This document shows positions 59,644 to 64,000 of a stretch of DNA of 64,000 bases, in pieces. Each line of letters begins with the position of its first letter. Positions within the stretch are counted from its first letter, which is position 1. The notes below the pieces were generated by a model. The model did no database searches. It was given only the letters and a program-made list of their open reading frames with translations, and was not told the origin of the DNA. Made by a program: the position numbers and the translations under genes. The stretch is from Hydra vulgaris (lineage: Eukaryota > Cnidaria > Hydrozoa > Anthoathecata > Hydridae), in contig NC_088922.1 in the NCBI RefSeq assembly GCF_038396675.1, forward strand, positions 66,525,001-66,589,000, read 5' to 3'.

Positions 59644-61490
59644 AAGTTCTTGCGAGTAATAGAAACTCGTTATCAAAAATTTTACTTAATGAGATGGAGC
59701 CGAACGTTTACTGTTTTTTTTTCTAATGTAAAGTACTGCTTATTTTGAATTTAAACAAAAAAAAAAAAAATGATTTTATAAAGCACAGGAATAATGGTAA
59801 CAAAACCTTGTTTTTATAATTTTTATAGTTTTTATCTAATTTTACGGTGTATTAATAAGTGTAAAATTATTTGCATTAGATGCAAGGTGATAACTCTTCA
59901 TGCGAACATTTTAAACGAGTGTGGCGCAAATTTTATTTTATTTTAGTTTTTGTATAAAAGAAATACGCGCTTATTTCATATCTATTGTTTGTGATAATTT
60001 TACTTTTTTTTTTTACGTTTAAACTTAAAGAGTGGCGTCTTATTTTCTTTGCAATTTTCGCTATGAAAAAAGAACTTGTGAACAAATAAGAGAACGACTA
60101 CTTGCTATATTTTTCGCGCTTTGTTATTGCCGTTTTATGTTTTGTTTTTTTAATTAAATTTTTACTAAACTCAACTATTAAAGTTGATTAATTTCTTTAT
60201 TTGTTATATATATAAATATATTAAAAAAAAAAAAATAAGGAATAAGTATTGAGATTTATTTATATTTAAGTATATATTATTGAGATATTTTTGTTCTTAT
60301 GTTTTTTCGTGAGAGCATTTTTGCATTTTGTAATAAATTTTGTTTCGCTATATTCAATTATGCTGCGAATTTTTTTTCTTGTTTTGTTTTCTTTTGTTAG
60401 GTTTCTTAAAATCTATTAGTTAAAATTTTTTGACATTTTTTACGAATTTCGAATTTTGCTAATTTTATTGTTAAGTCAAGCGGAAAATCATAAGATTTAT
60501 GTTATTTAATTCTGGATTATAATGTAGCATTTTTTTTGTTGTAACTTTTAGATTGTTATTTCCAGAAAATATTCAATTTATTATATAAGTCAAATCGACC
60601 CCCGTTTTTATTTCTGTGCGTATTAAAGCTTTATTTAAAACAAGAAATTAATTCCTTATACCACCTGTTGCAACGCGTGCAATCTAATTACAACTTTTTG
60701 CGTCTTTAATTGACAGTTATTAACGTAAAATAACGAGCATGCATATTTATTGTGGTCAAAATATTTGTTATTTAGAAGTTCTTCCTTAGAAGTCTAGACT
60801 ACACCTAGCATCTTTTCTTTAAAATTTCAAAAGATAAATTTAAATGTGTTTCGTTAAATATATCCGTTCTGAGATTTCAAACAAAGGTTTACACTAGTAG
60901 TTCTTAAAATTTTATTTTTTATCTTTGCGTTTAGTTACGCCTACATTTAGTATCAGCTTACTTGATTATTTACCGTAACACGTGCGTGTGGTTATAATTT
61001 AATGGATTCTTTTACACGCGTGCGGTTTTTTTATTGCGTTATTAACGCAATAAAAATTTAATATCTGCCAAGATAATAAAATCGATTTCTTATAAATGTA
61101 TTTTTCGTCGTAGTAGTTGGCTGCGATTTTTCATTTAAATAAACTAATAGGTAAAATACCAAAACTCATATATGTCTAAAATTATCTAAGGTGATGATTT
61201 TACTAATTTAATTTAAAAACTTAATTTCAAGTTAGTTTTCACAAGATGATTTTAGTTAACACTAAAACTAATTTAAATCAGCACATTTAACTTTATAAGC
61301 AGTACACAAATATAAACGTCGTAAAAAATTACAATTGTTTCATTAAAAAAAAAATGTAATGAAAATTTACAATTGTTTCAATTTAAATATATTTATAATA
61401 ATACAATCTTTGCTAAAGGTATAAGTCAGTATAAAATGAAACAAAATTTTAAAAACGACAAATTTTGCAAACGCAATTATTACCATTCCA
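59644..61490. other. Nanos 3' flank, no further gene
   Basis: Very AT-rich with poly-T runs. Presumably the nanos 3' UTR lies at the start. No element recognised. Confidence 0.55.
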
Positions 61491-61499
61491 ATTCTTGAT

Positions 61500-61930
61500 T
61501 TTTTTTGAACACCTCGAGACTTTTTGCGGACGTGGTCTCGTTATTTACAGTGTTCCAGAGCGAGGTTGCTCTATATAACGTACCGCATGTATCATTATAT
61601 ATGGAGCCTTTAGGAGGAAAAATCAGTTTTTTGCTACGTAAGATTTTTTATAAATATTGGATTTAGGCAATAAATAGATTTAAAAGTTTCCATCATAAGA
61701 TTTCTCCAATTTCTTAGATCTTAGACTGTTATCAAAATTTAATAATTCATCCAGAGACAAACCAAATCTTCTATAGACTATACTTAGAGCTTTTTTATGA
61801 ATTCTATTTATTTGTTTGTCAACTTTTTTTGAACAAAACATACAAGTTAGAGGACAATAAGAAAAGTGAGACAAAATAAAAGCATTATACAGCAAAATAG
61901 ATTTATCACGGGATAACAAAACTTCTTATG
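61500..61930 (-). mobile_element. LINE C-terminal fragment, reverse strand
   Basis: Minus strand reads RDKSILLYNAFILSHFSYCP then LTCMFCSKKVDKQINRIHKK and LSIVYRRFGLSLDELL, the LLY.AFI.S.FSYCPL.WMF.....IN.IH.RAL segment downstream of a LINE RT. Probably the same family as 26520-27950. Confidence 0.85.
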
Positions 61931-61939
61931 CGAGAAAGA

Positions 61940-63470
61940 GAAAAACATTTACTTTACTGCAAAACATTAGCTTTACTGCACAACAGTTTTAATGGAATAA
62001 TTAGGCATAATAAATAAACCCTATCCTTTGTTAAATAAGCCAATTTAATGATAAAGTTTTTTTGTAATCGTTTAAATGTTAATATTTTATAGTTTTTTTT
62101 AAAAATAGTTTTTTAGATTCCGCAGTTAGTTCATATAATAACTGACGTCTAAAAATAGTCATGAAACTGTTCTTTACAGCAACGCGTTAAACTCAGGATA
62201 TACTTTTTTAATAAAAAACCCGGCGCGAGTCTTGTAGTAATTAAAACGGGTCTAGAAAAGTCAGTAAATAAAAGTCAGTAAATAAAAGTCTTCAAAAAAA
62301 AGTCTTCAAAAAAAAAAGTCTTCAAAACTGGAAACTTTTTAAATGCCTAACTTTCGAACATTACTTTTCGAGCGTTCGAAAATTATGATAAGTTCAAACG
62401 CAAGTTCTATTTACTAATTTTTATAAAAACATAACTGTTGATAGTTATTGGATAGTCATTATAACATGTCTTTTTTTTTTTAACTTTCATTCATAAACAA
62501 TTATTGTCTATTTTTTGAAAACCTATATATATTGGAAATTAAACTATTCTGTTTGGAAATGGAAAAAAAAAGGGAATTAAACTATTCTGTTCAAGTATAA
62601 ACAGTTGAAACAAAACATATTTTGGCAAACGTTAAAATAAATAATGAAATAATGTCTTCTCAAATCAAAGTACGCTCATTTTTCAGAAATTGCTGCGGCT
62701 TTTTTCGTGTTTAGGATAGATAACTTTCAGACTTCGAAAAAATTTCTTACCTGAATATGTATACGCGGGGGCGAATCCAGCATTTTTTGGTATTTGAGAG
62801 CTAATTTCCAGACACGCAACAAATCCTAAACATTTATCTGTTTATACTTATGTAAAATAAAGATGCTTTGCATAAAATTGCAATGATTGGAGCATAGGAA
62901 CAAAAATGATCCACATTATTGCCTCCCCCCGCCCCAAACGTGAATGCAACAAGTTGATTAAATATTTTCAAAACACTTAAGTATTATCAAATTTTATCAA
63001 ACAATACTTTTGTGTTAAAAAAAAAATGATCATGTTTAGGTTCCAAACCTTCAAATGGTTATTTTTATTCTTTTTTAACACAAAAAACAAATTATGCTTG
63101 TAAAATTACGTGAACAATGTTTAATCCTTAAAAGACTGCGGGGTATTTTACTACCCCAGAAGACTTTATTTTTAATTGCCACATCAACAAATTTTGTGTA
63201 TTTGAACTGCCACTTTAAAACTTCTTTTATTATAATTGAAGGAAGTTGTTTGTGTAAAATGTTTTTGTTAATAATAAATTGACAATAATATTGGTAGTGT
63301 AAAATTTAGTTACGTTAAAGACGGTTGGGGTATTTTTATAACCTATTCAGATTTCTCATTTTTTAGTAAGTAAATCAATAAATAGCTATATGAATTATGA
63401 TTAGTTTAACACTTGCTTGTGTTTTAGTTATTTTTTAATAGGTATGAGGTATTACTTATCTTTTTTATGA
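61940..63470. other. No gene recognised
   Basis: AT-rich spacer. At 63135-63160 a small inverted pair GGGGTATTTTACTACCCC follows a TTAA, and GGGGTATTTTTATAACC occurs near 63326; these may belong to the left end of the piggyBac element downstream (inference only). Confidence 0.4.
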
Positions 63471-64000
63471 AGAAATGCTGCAGTCGAGGCTAATAATATT
63501 ATTTTTGGTTTAAATGAATTATCTTCAAGTGATGGCTCAGCTGACAAAAACTTTACAGACGATGAAGAAGATATTATTAGAGCTGACGATGAATCAGGTG
63601 CTATCATCTCTGATGAAAGCGATGACGAAGTTGTTCAGGAAAATCACATTTTAGATCAAAACATGATTTCAAAGAATGGTGAGGAAAAGTGGAGTAAACT
63701 TTCACGTGTAGATGTTGCTCAGCCACGTGCACACAATATTATTCGACAACCAACTGACTCAACAAGGTTTGCAGCTCAGGTTTGCGGCCAAAGTGTGGAT
63801 ACTGCCGTTAAACTCTTTATAACACCAGAAATGATTCAAACTATTGTCAACGACACTAATGCTGAAGCTCGTAGAATAAAACTAGAAGGATGGGTTGACA
63901 CAACAGTAAATGAGCTTCATGAGTTTATTGGAGTTCTTCTCCTAGCTAAAGTGTTTCATTCTAAAAACCAAAGCATGAAAGAGCTTTGGAGTAGATTAGA
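63471..64000 (+). CDS. piggyBac-type transposase, 5' part, runs off window
   Basis: PiggyBac transposases cut and paste at TTAA. The frame is open from just after TGA at 63468 to the window end (176 codons). It has an acidic N-terminus (DDEEDIIRADDESG, SDESDDE) and then the start of the DDE domain: ITPEMIQTIVNDTNAEARR (about 63820-63880) and TTVNELHEFIGVLLLAKVFH, both characteristic. The first in-frame ATG is at 63663, after the acidic part, so translation probably starts in an upstream exon joined at an AG at 63482-63483, or the start is lost. No lesion seen in the visible part. It could be an active element or a host PGBD-like gene. Confidence 0.88.

Overview
The window reads as animal nuclear DNA: strongly AT-rich, intron-bearing, and dominated by decayed transposons and microsatellites. 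The mix of CR1-like LINEs, hAT, Tc1/mariner, piggyBac and P-like elements around an afadin-type and a Nanos gene points to a cnidarian, most likely Hydra. The species is an inference from style and gene content; no database was searched.

Only two host genes are well supported. At 2816-15086 (+) lie nine coding exons, the 3' part of an afadin (AF-6/canoe) orthologue: a PDZ domain split over four exons, then a very long charged helical region of 45-residue repeats, then proline-rich C-terminal exons. Its introns hold CR1 fragments, tandem repeats and at least one foldback MITE. At 58714-59643 (+) a single-exon Nanos gene has a perfect double CCHC zinc finger and an N-terminal motif resembling the CNOT1-binding motif of vertebrate Nanos.

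The rest is mobile DNA in different stages of decay. 16787-18077 is a Tc1/mariner-like element with DD37E spacing and clear terminal inverted repeats (TIRs). 18260-18825 is a Penelope-like ORF fragment containing an in-frame 30-bp minisatellite. 20241-23200 is a nearly intact hAT transposase gene with introns and one nonsense codon. 24950-28020 holds two LINE fragments next to a 95-bp inverted duplication. 30775-33908 is a THAP-containing P-like element with about 60-bp TIRs. 35930-36440 is a hAT scrap. 38590-39980 holds LINE scraps. 46571-47700 is a Tc1 DD34E fragment. 51988-54697 is a dead hAT with a target duplication, and 63471-64000 is the open 5' part of a piggyBac transposase that runs off the window.

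The most unusual pattern is a set of three non-autonomous elements (41605-42542, 45468-46409, about 50031-50646). They share one plan: ends that start GGG, a recurring 14-15 bp word of the form GGGnYAA-nwTGA-nca in both TIRs, and the same word again inside as a head-to-head palindrome and as extra direct copies. The first two are almost equal in length (938 and 942 bp). Other structural signals are a 22-copy 37-bp satellite, a cluster of a 16-bp word at 36465-36725, and several perfect palindromes.

The genes do not form an operon or pathway; afadin (cell junctions) and nanos (germline and stem-cell translational repression) are simply neighbours across about 43 kb of transposon debris. I found no tRNA, rRNA or CRISPR.
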